Assembly: GCA_902552755.1 (NCBI GenBank) | Contig: CACDHV010000008.1 | Coordinates: 1-48,955 of the forward strand | DNA length: 48,955 nt | Direction: 5' to 3' | Source of the DNA: an uncultured Pelagibacteraceae bacterium | Lineage (GTDB): Bacteria > Pseudomonadota > Alphaproteobacteria > Pelagibacterales > Pelagibacteraceae | Shown: positions 9,020 through 16,800 of the stretch, piece after piece | Numbering within the stretch: the stretch's first letter is position 1 | How the letters are laid out: the number at the start of each line of letters is the position of its first letter | The notes under the pieces: model-generated | What the model was told of the DNA's origin: nothing | Database searches by the model: none | What the model saw: the letters and a program-made list of their open reading frames with translations, nothing else | Position numbers and translations under genes: made by a program

Positions 9020-9830
9020 AAAAAAATTAGCACGAAATTGGTTTAAGACTTTACAAGAAGTAATTTGTCAAGAAATAGAAGAATTAGAAGGAAAGAAAAA
9101 TATCTTCAAAATTAAAAATTGGGAAAGAGGAAGAAACTCAAATGAAGGTGGTGGCCAATTTAGAATATTAGAAAATGGGAAAATATTTGAAAAAGTAGGA
9201 GTAAATTTTTCTGAAGTTTACGGAAAATTTTCAAAAGAATTTAGAAATAGAATTCCTGGGGGAGATAAAAATCCAAACTTTTGGGCAGCAGGTATATCAG
9301 TAGTAATGCATATGAAAAACCCTCATGTTCCTGCTATGCATTTTAACACTAGATATATTTATACTTCTCATGGATGGTTTGGTGGAGGGATGGATGTTAC
9401 TCCTTGCCTGAAAGATAAAAGTTTAGAAAAATGGTTTCATAATGAATTAAAGAAATCTTGTAATAAACATAATAAAAATTTTTATAAAAAATATAAAAAA
9501 TGGTGTGATGAATATTTTTACTTGCCGCATAGGAAGGAACCAAGAGGTGTAGGGGGAATTTTTTTTGATTATAAAAAAGAAAATTGGGAAAAAGATTTTA
9601 GTTTTGTAAGAGAAGTAGGAATAAGTTTTAAAAATATTTTTAGAGAAATTATACTAAAAAAATATAAGAAAAAATGGTCAAATAAACAAAGAGAAATTCA
9701 ATTAGAAAAAAGAGGTCGATATGTTGAATTTAACTTACTTTATGATAGAGGTACAAAGTTTGGTTTACAAACGAACGGTAATGTTGAGGCTATTTTAATG
9801 TCACTACCACCTGTCGCTAAATGGAAATAA
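9003..9830 (+). CDS. hemF: Oxygen-dependent coproporphyrinogen III oxidase
   Basis: Decarboxylates coproporphyrinogen III to protoporphyrinogen IX using O2, a late step of heme synthesis. Motifs are clear: the GGDKNPNFWAAGISVVMHMKNPHVPAMHFNTRY segment, HGWFGGGMDVTP, EPRGVGGIFFDY and the C-terminal RGRYVEFNLLYDRGTKFGLQTNGNVEAILMSLPP. Length 275, slightly under the usual ~300. The start overlaps trmL by 17 bp. Use of the O2-requiring enzyme fits an obligate aerobe that carries the bc1 and aa3-type complexes encoded nearby. Confidence 0.97.
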   Translation: MDQTIKKKLARNWFKTLQEVICQEIEELEGKKNIFKIKNWERGRNSNEGGGQFRILENGKIFEKVGVNFSEVYGKFSKEFRNRIPGGDKNPNFWAAGISVVMHMKNPHVPAMHFNTRYIYTSHGWFGGGMDVTPCLKDKSLEKWFHNELKKSCNKHNKNFYKKYKKWCDEYFYLPHRKEPRGVGGIFFDYKKENWEKDFSFVREVGISFKNIFREIILKKYKKKWSNKQREIQLEKRGRYVEFNLLYDRGTKFGLQTNGNVEAILMSLPPVAKWK

Positions 9831-9833
9831 ATT

Positions 9834-10310
9834 ATGGAAAAAGAGCCGATCACAGTTAGAGGTTTAAAAAAATTAAAAGAAGAATTGATTTTCTTAAAAG
9901 AGAAGAAAAGACCTGAGATAGTTGCGGCCATAGCTGAAGCAAGATCACATGGAGATCTAAAAGAAAATGCAGAATATCATGCTGCAAAAGAGCAACAATC
10001 TCACAATGAAGGAAGAGTTCAAGAAGTTGAAGATATAATAGCTAGAGCAAATGTTATTGATGTTTCAAAATTAGATAACGACGGAAAAGTTATATTTGGT
10101 TCAACTATAATGCTACAAAATTTAGATACTGAAGAAAATTTGAAATATAAGATTGTTGGAAAGGATGAGGCAAACTTGAAAGAAAAACTAATATATTTTA
10201 AATCGCCAATAGGTATGGGTCTAATTGGTAAAAACAAGGGTGATTTAGTTGAAATTAAAACTCCTGCAGGCGTGAAAAATTTTGAAATAAAAGACGTTAA
10301 ATATATTTAA
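9834..10310 (+). CDS. greA: Transcription elongation factor GreA
   Basis: Rescues backtracked RNA polymerase by stimulating transcript cleavage. The N-terminal coiled coil carries the acidic tip [17 protein letters not shown] (Asp and Glu that hold the Mg ion), and the C-terminal FKBP-like domain has [23 protein letters not shown]. The 158-residue length is exact for the family. It follows hemF by 3 bp and ends in a 4-bp tail-to-tail overlap with the CCA-adding enzyme gene. Confidence 0.97.
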   Translation: MEKEPITVRGLKKLKEELIFLKEKKRPEIVAAIAEARSHGDLKENAEYHAAKEQQSHNEGRVQEVEDIIARANVIDVSKLDNDGKVIFGSTIMLQNLDTEENLKYKIVGKDEANLKEKLIYFKSPIGMGLIGKNKGDLVEIKTPAGVKNFEIKDVKYI

Positions 10311-11581
10311 TTATTTAATACGTTATCAATTTGTTTATTACTTAATTTAAAGCTGTTATTTATCCACAAGTCCTCGAGTAATCTAATTTTTTGTCCAAAT
10401 TCTTTACCTTCTTTTAAATTGTATTTTTCAAGTAAATCCTGTGCTTTTAACGGAAAAATAGGTTTCTTAAACTGTTCAAAATATTTTTTTAATTGAATTA
10501 GTTTTTTTGGCGCTGTTTTAGAGTTAAAAATTTTTAAATCTAATAAATCAATAACGTAAGATTTATTATTAAAATAAAAAATCCTTTGTAGATTTTTTTT
10601 ATTGAAATAGTCTTTTTCAGAGAATAATTCATAATTTTCAATAAGAAACTTTATTCTTTTTTTGTATTCATTTGATAAATTATACTTAAATAAAAAATAA
10701 TTTGCATTATCAGTTTCATCTATAATTAAGTATGAAATCAAAAAAATAAATGTTTTGTTTTTAAATATATTTTTTGAGTAGTCATTCATTTTTTCTAAAT
10801 TATTAAGATTTACAAGCTGAGGAAAAATTGTTGTTAAAATTTCTAATAAAAAAGAGTCTTTTGATAATTGTAAAAAATTTTTAGATAAAATAATTTTTTT
10901 TAATTCGCTCATTAATCTTTCTTTTGAAAGATTGGCTACACCAGCAATATTTTGCTTGATTGATTTTTTTACTGATGAATTATGAGGGTGATTACTATAA
11001 TTTATAAAGAATCTCACATATCTCAATATTCTTAAATAATCTTCCTGAATTCTATTATCTGCATTACCAATAAAAATTACCTTTCCCTCTTCTATATCTT
11101 TTGCACCTCCATTTGGATCAAATAAATTACCTTCTTTATCAGCATAGATAGAATTAATGGTAAAATCTCTTCTTAATGAATCCTTCAACCAGTCTGTTGT
11201 ATATCTAACATTTGCATGTCTTCCATCGGTATCAAAATCTTCTCTTAATGATGTGATCTCAAAATTTTTTTGTCCTATATTTGCAGTAATAGTTCCGTGT
11301 TTTATGCCAGTTTCAAAGAATTTAATGTTATTTGATTGCAAACATTCTTTAACTTGGTTTGGATTTAAATTCACAGCTAAATCAATATCATCCACTTCCT
11401 CTTGATTTAAAATTTTTCTTACACAACCCCCTACATATCTAATTTCACTTGTGTCATTAAAGTTAGATATCGAGTCAAAAAGTTTTGAAATTTCAGTGCT
11501 TTTATAAATCTTTAAAAAAGAGCTATCTTTAAGAGTAAATTTTTTGTTTGTTTTAAAGATTTTTTTAAAAAAATTGTACAT
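10307..11581 (-). CDS. cca: CCA tRNA nucleotidyltransferase
   Basis: Class II nucleotidyltransferase that adds or repairs the 3' CCA of tRNAs. The head domain shows [21 protein letters not shown], where the usual GGxVRD ends in Lys and the metal-binding DxD is present as DID, then [20 protein letters not shown] and the [12 protein letters not shown] box. LRILRYVRF follows. The remaining C-terminal part (about residues 200-424) is Lys-rich and divergent. A poly(A) polymerase role cannot be excluded from sequence alone. Its ATG lies only 3 bp after the 3' CCA of the tRNA-Gln gene on the same strand, with no Shine-Dalgarno in between. Confidence 0.9.
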   Translation of the reverse strand: MYNFFKKIFKTNKKFTLKDSSFLKIYKSTEISKLFDSISNFNDTSEIRYVGGCVRKILNQEEVDDIDLAVNLNPNQVKECLQSNNIKFFETGIKHGTITANIGQKNFEITSLREDFDTDGRHANVRYTTDWLKDSLRRDFTINSIYADKEGNLFDPNGGAKDIEEGKVIFIGNADNRIQEDYLRILRYVRFFINYSNHPHNSSVKKSIKQNIAGVANLSKERLMSELKKIILSKNFLQLSKDSFLLEILTTIFPQLVNLNNLEKMNDYSKNIFKNKTFIFLISYLIIDETDNANYFLFKYNLSNEYKKRIKFLIENYELFSEKDYFNKKNLQRIFYFNNKSYVIDLLDLKIFNSKTAPKKLIQLKKYFEQFKKPIFPLKAQDLLEKYNLKEGKEFGQKIRLLEDLWINNSFKLSNKQIDNVLNN

Positions 11582-11584
11582 AAG

Positions 11585-11658
11585 TGGCTGGGGTGCTAGG
11601 ATTCGAACCTAGGATGGCGGTACCAAAAACCGCTGCCTTACCACTTGGCTACACCCCA
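11585..11658 (-). tRNA. tRNA-Gln (anticodon TTG)
   Basis: On the minus strand a 74-nt cloverleaf is readable. The acceptor is TGGGGTG/CACCCCA (U1-A72 as in other Gln tRNAs). The D arm is GCC-AAGTGGTAA-GGC. The anticodon arm is GCGGT-TTTTGGT-ACCGC, giving anticodon TTG. The T arm is CTAGG-TTCGAAT-CCTAG, followed by discriminator G and an encoded CCA. It is transcribed between ispE and the CCA-adding enzyme, 3 nt before the start codon of the latter. Confidence 0.97.
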
Positions 11659-11690
11659 AAATTAATTTCATATATCACAAAAAAAAAGCT

Positions 11691-12539
11691 TTATATAGTT
11701 TTTGATAAATTACACCAATAGTTTTTATAATTTTTTCTTAATAATTTCTTTGCATTTATTGCGGCTTTTTTGGACTTAAAATACCCAACGATTGTTGAGC
11801 CAGATCCTGACATTCTTACATATGAATTTTTATCAATATTTAAAAAATAATCTCTAAGTTTCTGAAGTCTAGGATATTTTTTTGTAGATATGATTTCTAA
11901 ATCATTTTTTAACTTTGACATTAAATTAAAGTCAATATTTTTTGACTTTATTTTTGATAATTGTGGTTTTGAGTAATGTCTAACTCGGTTAAAGATAGCT
12001 TTTGTAGAACAGCCGAAATTGGGTTTAACCATTAATACGAACATTTTTAAATTTTTTTTAATTTTTGTAGTTTTTTTTTTGTAAGAAATAATTAAATTTT
12101 TTTGGTCAATACCCAAAATTACATCTGACCCTATTTTTGAACATAAATTATATCTCTCCTTTATTGTTAAATTGATTTTGTTTTTTTTTTCAAAGTAATT
12201 TATTAAAGAGGCTGCATTCATAGAACCCCCACCAAGTCCAGCTTTTTGAGGAATATTTTTTTTTATAGAAATTAAATATTTATGATTTTTTAATTTTTTT
12301 TTTTTATCTAGGATATTTAACAAATTACTAACAGTATTTACTTTTGGTACTTTATTAGAAAAATCTCCTGAAAATTTTACTACATGATTTTTATTATTTA
12401 TTCTTTTTATAAAAATTTGATCATGTAAGTCAACAAAAGCAACTAGAGTTTCTAAATTATGAAGTTTTGATTTTCGTTTTCCTAGTACGTTGAGAGATAA
12501 ATTAACTTTTGCGTGTGATTTAATCTTTTCAAATCTCAT
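11691..12539 (-). CDS. ispE: 4-(cytidine 5'-diphospho)-2-C-methyl-D-erythritol kinase
   Basis: GHMP kinase of the MEP isoprenoid pathway, phosphorylating CDP-methylerythritol. N-terminal SHAKVNLSLNVLGKR carries the catalytic Lys/Asn region; the ATP loop appears as PQKAGLGGGSMNAASLI; the C-terminal GHMP motif is YVRMSGSGSTIVGYF. Length 282. It lies 3 bp after the TPR gene on the minus strand and is followed by tRNA-Gln, with a T9 run just after the stop that could be a weak terminator. The same pathway's last gene, ispH, lies at 29359. Confidence 0.94.
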   Translation of the reverse strand: MRFEKIKSHAKVNLSLNVLGKRKSKLHNLETLVAFVDLHDQIFIKRINNKNHVVKFSGDFSNKVPKVNTVSNLLNILDKKKKLKNHKYLISIKKNIPQKAGLGGGSMNAASLINYFEKKNKINLTIKERYNLCSKIGSDVILGIDQKNLIISYKKKTTKIKKNLKMFVLMVKPNFGCSTKAIFNRVRHYSKPQLSKIKSKNIDFNLMSKLKNDLEIISTKKYPRLQKLRDYFLNIDKNSYVRMSGSGSTIVGYFKSKKAAINAKKLLRKNYKNYWCNLSKTI

Positions 12540-12542
12540 TAA

Positions 12543-14216
12543 TTATGATTTTTCTAAACCCTCTAGTAACTTAGATTTTATTTTTGATTTCATTTTATCT
12601 TCCGTTTCCTCAAGCTCTAAAACAGCTCGCCAATAATAGTTTGCTTGTAGTTTTTTATTTAGTCTCCAAAGAACATCGCCATAATGATCGTTAACAATTG
12701 GATCGTCTGGCATAAGCTGCAAGGCTCTTTTTAAATATTTTTCAGCATTAATATAATCACCAATCAAATAATAGCCCCAACCAACAGAGTCCGTTATATA
12801 TGGATCATCTTCTTTTTGTTTGTAGGCTGATTGTATCATTTCTATTGCTTCATCTATTTTGTGATTTCTCTCTAGCCAACTATAAGCAAGATAATTCATA
12901 GTATATGGTTCATTTGGATATATTTTTAAACTCTCCAACAAATCTTTGTCTGCTTTTTCATAATTTCCCATCCTTTCATAGCTGCTACCTCTTCTGTATA
13001 GGATCCTTGAGAGCGCATAAGAATTCTTTTCAACTTTTTTCATTAATTCGGTGTAATATTCGATAGCAATTTCATAATTTTCAAAACCTTTGTTAATATT
13101 CGCATAGTCATAAAGGATTTTTAAAGTTGGAGACTGTATAGAATTGAAATGCTTCTTAATATAAATTACAGCTTCTTCTTCTGAATTATCTTCAGATAGT
13201 ATTCTTCCAATCTTTTTTGTTTTATACCAAAAGTATAATTTATCTTTTTTTTTGAAATCTTCTAAAATTTTATTTGCTTGGTAATTATTCTTATTTAAGT
13301 AATAATTTTCAGCAAGCAAGGTCCGATTGAAATAAAATTCAGGATTTAAGTATTCTGATATTCTTAAATAAAAATTTGACTGATCAAAAATATTTTGAGT
13401 AGAAAATAAATTAGATACCAAATAAAAGATCTCAGCCAAAATATCATTTTCGTTTTTACAAGAGAAATGAGTTTTAAATTTTTTATAATCTTCATTATCA
13501 ATCCAATCTTTTATTTGATGTAATAATATACTATCTCCTAAAGGTTCAATTCTTTTAGATACTTCATTTACTTTTTTAAGTTCTTTATTCTCAATCAGAT
13601 TTGCAAAATAAAAATACATATATCTCGAATAATCTCCATCAGAGCTATTTAATAACCTTTCAAAATATGAATTTGTTTTTTGTGAGTTTAAATAACAATT
13701 CTGAAAAGCAGCTGCAATTAAACTTAATGATCCATATTTATTATCTTCAACAGCCTCTTTTTTGAGAAAAAGATAATTAAAATCTTTTAAAATTTTGTAA
13801 ATTACGTATTCGTAAGTTCCATCATCTTTGTCCATTTGGAATTCTTTGATTCTTCTATTGGCTTGTTTAAAATCTTTTTTCTTAAAGCTATCAACTAAAA
13901 GGAGAAGGTTAAGCTCAAAAGTATTTGAATTAATATCATTTTTTGAAATTTTTATTTGATCTATTCCTTTTTTAACTTGTCCATTTAAAACTAGTGAAAA
14001 TACATACTTTTTTAAAAAATTATCATGTTTTTGAATTAGAAATTTAGATGAATTGAAATAATCAAGTGCTGCCTCATTTTTTTGATTACCTAATGAAACT
14101 AAAGCAGAAAAATAATTAGAGAGATACTTTTGGTTGAATTTATCCCCCTTAGATGTACTCGAATATGTACTGGTTTGCAGTACCAAAAATGATAAAATTA
14201 CTAATATAATTTTCAT
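12543..14216 (-). CDS. Exported tetratricopeptide-repeat protein
   Basis: 557 residues from the chosen ATG at 14216, where a clean signal sequence begins (MKIILVILSFLVLQTSTYSS); an in-frame ATG at 14243 would only add nine polar residues and would overlap the divergent glycosylase gene. The C-terminal half (about 380-545) contains consecutive TPR units, for example the NSYALSRILYRRGSSYERMG, PYITDSVGWGYYLIGDYINA and LMPDDPIVNDHYGDVLWRLN regions. Family members sit next to ispE in many alphaproteobacteria and are probably periplasmic or outer-membrane scaffolds. No enzymatic motif is visible, and the partner proteins are unknown. Confidence 0.8.
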   Translation of the reverse strand: MKIILVILSFLVLQTSTYSSTSKGDKFNQKYLSNYFSALVSLGNQKNEAALDYFNSSKFLIQKHDNFLKKYVFSLVLNGQVKKGIDQIKISKNDINSNTFELNLLLLVDSFKKKDFKQANRRIKEFQMDKDDGTYEYVIYKILKDFNYLFLKKEAVEDNKYGSLSLIAAAFQNCYLNSQKTNSYFERLLNSSDGDYSRYMYFYFANLIENKELKKVNEVSKRIEPLGDSILLHQIKDWIDNEDYKKFKTHFSCKNENDILAEIFYLVSNLFSTQNIFDQSNFYLRISEYLNPEFYFNRTLLAENYYLNKNNYQANKILEDFKKKDKLYFWYKTKKIGRILSEDNSEEEAVIYIKKHFNSIQSPTLKILYDYANINKGFENYEIAIEYYTELMKKVEKNSYALSRILYRRGSSYERMGNYEKADKDLLESLKIYPNEPYTMNYLAYSWLERNHKIDEAIEMIQSAYKQKEDDPYITDSVGWGYYLIGDYINAEKYLKRALQLMPDDPIVNDHYGDVLWRLNKKLQANYYWRAVLELEETEDKMKSKIKSKLLEGLEKS

Positions 14217-14226
14217 ATTTAAATTT

Positions 14227-14931
14227 ATGACTTTAAATCTCAAAAATCAAAATGACATATTAAACCGTGAAAATCTTAACTCAAATGAAATTGAGTATAT
14301 ATTTAACGATAAACCAATTAACAGACTTAAAACTAAACCACAGCTAGAAGATAAAAAAAAACTTCTGTTAGAATTAAAGAGTGAAATCGAAAATATAGAT
14401 AATTGTGAACTAAAGAATAATGCTAAGCAACTAGTATTTGCTGATGGGAACTGCGAAAGTAAAATTATGATAATCGGTGAAGGTCCAGGTCAAAAAGAAG
14501 ACGAGCAAGGGAAGCCATTTGTGGGAGACGCTGGGCTATTATTAAATAAAATGTTGGAGGCTATTCAAATAAAAAGAAATAATATTTATATTACTAATGT
14601 TGTTAACTATCGACCACCAAATAACAGAAAGCCTGAGCCTTCAGAAATTAATAGATATTCGAATTTTCTTCGAAAACATATTTCAATTATTGATCCTAAA
14701 ATTTTAATTCTGATGGGTAGTACAGCCATGGAATCACTTTTTGGATCTAAGATAAAAATTTCAAATGAAAGAGGTGTTTGGAAAGATTTAATCATTCACA
14801 ATAAAACATACTTGACAATGATCACATTTCATCCTGCATATTTATTAAGGCAAGCTGAACAAAAAAAATATTCTTGGGCTGATTTAAAACAAATCAGGAA
14901 GAAAATTGATGAATTAAGAATATCAGTCTAA
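14227..14931 (+). CDS. Family 4-type uracil-DNA glycosylase lacking most Fe-S cysteines
   Basis: Removes uracil from DNA. The start is ATG 14227, because the frame further upstream is antisense to the TPR signal-peptide region. The protein has 234 residues. Motif 1 is GEGPGQKEDEQGKPFVGDAG (about 84-103) and motif 2 the THP-like ITFHPAYLLRQA (about 199-210). In family 4 enzymes four Cys hold a 4Fe-4S cluster. Here the CxxC position keeps only Cys60, and the later two positions are Tyr128 (VVNYRPPNNR) and Tyr144 (INRYSNF), so a canonical cluster seems impossible. Only 10 bp separate it from the divergent TPR gene. Confidence 0.87.
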   Translation: MTLNLKNQNDILNRENLNSNEIEYIFNDKPINRLKTKPQLEDKKKLLLELKSEIENIDNCELKNNAKQLVFADGNCESKIMIIGEGPGQKEDEQGKPFVGDAGLLLNKMLEAIQIKRNNIYITNVVNYRPPNNRKPEPSEINRYSNFLRKHISIIDPKILILMGSTAMESLFGSKIKISNERGVWKDLIIHNKTYLTMITFHPAYLLRQAEQKKYSWADLKQIRKKIDELRISV

Positions 14932-14938
14932 CTTTACG

Positions 14939-15073
14939 ATGATAGAAATACATAAAAAATATATAAATTGGTGGAGAGAAAAACTTAATCTTTCAAATTA
15001 TGGATTATTGTGGATTACTTTTATTAAAGGTTTGATAATTGGAGTACTTTTATATCATTTTTTTATTACTTAA
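14939..15073 (+). CDS. 44-aa single-span membrane microprotein
   Basis: A small open frame, ATG 14939 to TAA 15073, encodes 44 residues. A basic/aromatic N-terminus (IHKKYINWWREKL) is followed by one hydrophobic helix (about residues 22-44, GLLWITFIKGLIIGVLLYHF). It fills the whole space between the glycosylase and rnhB: it starts 8 bp after the former and ends TAATG, sharing one base with the rnhB start. That close packing supports it being translated. I do not recognise a family and propose no function beyond a membrane peptide. Confidence 0.6.
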   Translation: MIEIHKKYINWWREKLNLSNYGLLWITFIKGLIIGVLLYHFFIT

Positions 15074-15651
15074 TGAAAAAAATTATAGCTGGAGTTGATG
15101 AAGTTGGTAGAGGAAGTTTAATTGGTCCAGTGTATGCTGCAGCTGTTATTCTTAAAAAAAATATTAAAAAGAAAGAAATCAAAGATTCAAAGAAATTAAC
15201 TAAGATTGATAGAGAAAAATTAGCAAAATATATAAAAAAAAATTCTACTTGGGCAATAGGTTCGGCCTCAGTTAAGGAAATAGAAAAACTAAATATTTTA
15301 AATGCTAGTTTATTGGCCATGAAGAGAGCTATAAAAAAACTAAAAGTTAAACCAAGTTTAGTACTTATTGATGGAAATAAATCGCCAGAATTAAGAAATT
15401 ATCTTATTAAAACAATAATAAAAGGAGACCAAAAAATTAAAGAAATATCAGCAGCGTCAATAATTGCAAAAGTTTCAAGGGATAAACTGATGCTCAAAAT
15501 GTCAGAAAGTTTTAAAAAATATAAATGGGATTTAAATGCTGGTTATGGAACTAGAGATCACATTCATGCTATAAGAAAATTTGGAGTAACTAGATTTCAT
15601 CGAAAAACATTCAATCCTATACACAACATATTGAGTCACAGAAAAAAATAG
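15073..15651 (+). CDS. rnhB: Ribonuclease HII
   Basis: Cleaves RNA in RNA/DNA hybrids and removes single misinserted ribonucleotides. The active-site segment is GVDEVGRGSLIGPVYAAAV, retaining the DE pair and GRG although the usual A-GRG-PLAG residues vary. VLIDG and AASIIAKVSRDKLM supply the remaining acidic residues. Length 192, normal. Its start overlaps the stop of the microprotein gene in TAATG. Downstream lies the ccrM promoter region (15652-15726). Confidence 0.95.
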   Translation: MKKIIAGVDEVGRGSLIGPVYAAAVILKKNIKKKEIKDSKKLTKIDREKLAKYIKKNSTWAIGSASVKEIEKLNILNASLLAMKRAIKKLKVKPSLVLIDGNKSPELRNYLIKTIIKGDQKIKEISAASIIAKVSRDKLMLKMSESFKKYKWDLNAGYGTRDHIHAIRKFGVTRFHRKTFNPIHNILSHRKK

Positions 15652-15660
15652 TAACAAGTA

Positions 15661-15713
15661 GACTCAAAATAATTCAATCTCAGGTTGACGGAGACTCTAC
15701 TCTGGAGTCTAAT
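15661..15713 (+). promoter_or_regulatory. Putative methylation-sensitive ccrM promoter
   Basis: TTGACG (15685-15690) and TCTAAT (15708-15713) are separated by 17 bp, a near-consensus sigma-70 pair. Three CcrM targets lie within 49 bp: GACTC 15661, GACTC 15693 and GAGTC 15705. The latter two are the arms of an inverted repeat, AGACTC-N7-GAGTCT (15692-15710), that fills the spacer and overlaps the -10. Predicted transcription would begin just before the ATG at 15727, leaving a very short leader. Autoregulation by methylation is inferred from the Caulobacter ccrM promoter. Confidence 0.6.
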
Positions 15714-15726
15714 TAATAATTAAAAA

Positions 15727-16800
15727 ATGAGTAATCAAACTTTAAAAAACAAAATTATTAATGGAGATAGTTTAAAGGAGTTAAAAAAAATTCCTGATGA
15801 AACTTTTGATCTTATATTTGCTGATCCCCCGTACAACCTTCAATTAAAAAAAGAATTGAGTAGACCAGATACATCTAAAGTAGATGCTGTAGACGATAAA
15901 TGGGATCAATTTGAAAGTTTTAAAAGTTATGATGAATTTACTTTTAATTGGTTAAAAGAATGTAAGAGAATTTTAAGAAAGAATGGATCGATTTGGGTAA
16001 TTGGTAGTTATCACAATATTTTTAGAGTGGGTGCTACAATCCAAGATTTAGGTTTTTGGATACTAAACGACTTAATTTGGAATAAAAATAATCCAATGCC
16101 AAATTTTAGAGGAACGAGGTTTACTAACGCACATGAAACACTTATTTGGGCATCAAAAAGTGAGGGGTCGAAATACACTTTCAATTATCAATCATTGAAA
16201 TGCTTAAATGATGACCTCCAAATGAGATCTACATGGAGCCTTCCAATCTGTAATGGCAAAGAAAGATTAAAAAATAATGGAAAAAAAGTCCATTCTACTC
16301 AAAAACCAGAAGCGTTACTCCATAGAATAATATTAGCCTCATCAAATAAAAATGATTTTATTTTAGATCCATTTTTAGGATCAGGTACCACGGCTGTTGT
16401 TTCTAAAAAATTAGGTAGAAAGTATTTTGGAATTGAAAAGGAAAAAAATTATTTTGATGCTACAAAAAAAAGATTAGACAATACAAATGTTATAAAAGAT
16501 GAATATCTGGATACACTTCAAAATAATAGATCAAAACCAAGAATTCCTTTTGGATCATTAGTTGAAATGGGTTTGATTAAACCTGGAACAGAAATTTATG
16601 ATCAAAAAAAAAAGGTAAATGCTAAAATTATGGCGGATGGAAGTATAAAGTATCAGCAATCAGAGGGTTCAATCCATAAAGTTGCAGCAAAAATTGTTGG
16701 TGCAGAAAGTTGTAACGGATGGACTTTTTGGCATTATAAATCTGGAAATACTTTAAGACCAATTGACGATTTGAGACAAAGATTAATGCCTACAAATTAA
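15727..16800 (+). CDS. ccrM: Cell-cycle adenine DNA methyltransferase CcrM (GANTC)
   Basis: N6-adenine methylase of beta-class order. The catalytic motif DPPYNL comes first (FADPPYNLQLKKEL, about residue 35), and the SAM motif comes late (FILDPFLGSGTTAVVSKKLGRKYFGIE). HSTQKPEALLHRIIL lies between them. The C-terminal ~85 residues (from about 270, FGSLVEMGLIKPGTEIYDQ) form the extra domain typical of CcrM homologues. Length 357 matches alphaproteobacterial CcrM. GANTC specificity is inferred from the family and supported by GANTC sites in its own promoter. No companion restriction gene is present. Its end overlaps the FAD monooxygenase gene by 4 bp, tail to tail. Confidence 0.95.
   Translation: MSNQTLKNKIINGDSLKELKKIPDETFDLIFADPPYNLQLKKELSRPDTSKVDAVDDKWDQFESFKSYDEFTFNWLKECKRILRKNGSIWVIGSYHNIFRVGATIQDLGFWILNDLIWNKNNPMPNFRGTRFTNAHETLIWASKSEGSKYTFNYQSLKCLNDDLQMRSTWSLPICNGKERLKNNGKKVHSTQKPEALLHRIILASSNKNDFILDPFLGSGTTAVVSKKLGRKYFGIEKEKNYFDATKKRLDNTNVIKDEYLDTLQNNRSKPRIPFGSLVEMGLIKPGTEIYDQKKKVNAKIMADGSIKYQQSEGSIHKVAAKIVGAESCNGWTFWHYKSGNTLRPIDDLRQRLMPTN

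Noticed and set aside
11670..11697. Terminator after ispE (AAAGCTTT followed by T-run)
   Set aside because: The palindrome is tiny and largely part of the T-run itself; too weak to annotate as a terminator.
15692..15710. AGACTC/GAGTCT hairpin as terminator of rnhB
   Set aside because: No T-run follows it, and it lies inside a well-spaced promoter. A regulatory reading fits better.
15727..16800. CcrM gene as part of a restriction-modification system
   Set aside because: Neighbours are rnhB and a flavoprotein; there is no endonuclease, and the C-terminal extension is that of orphan cell-cycle methylases.
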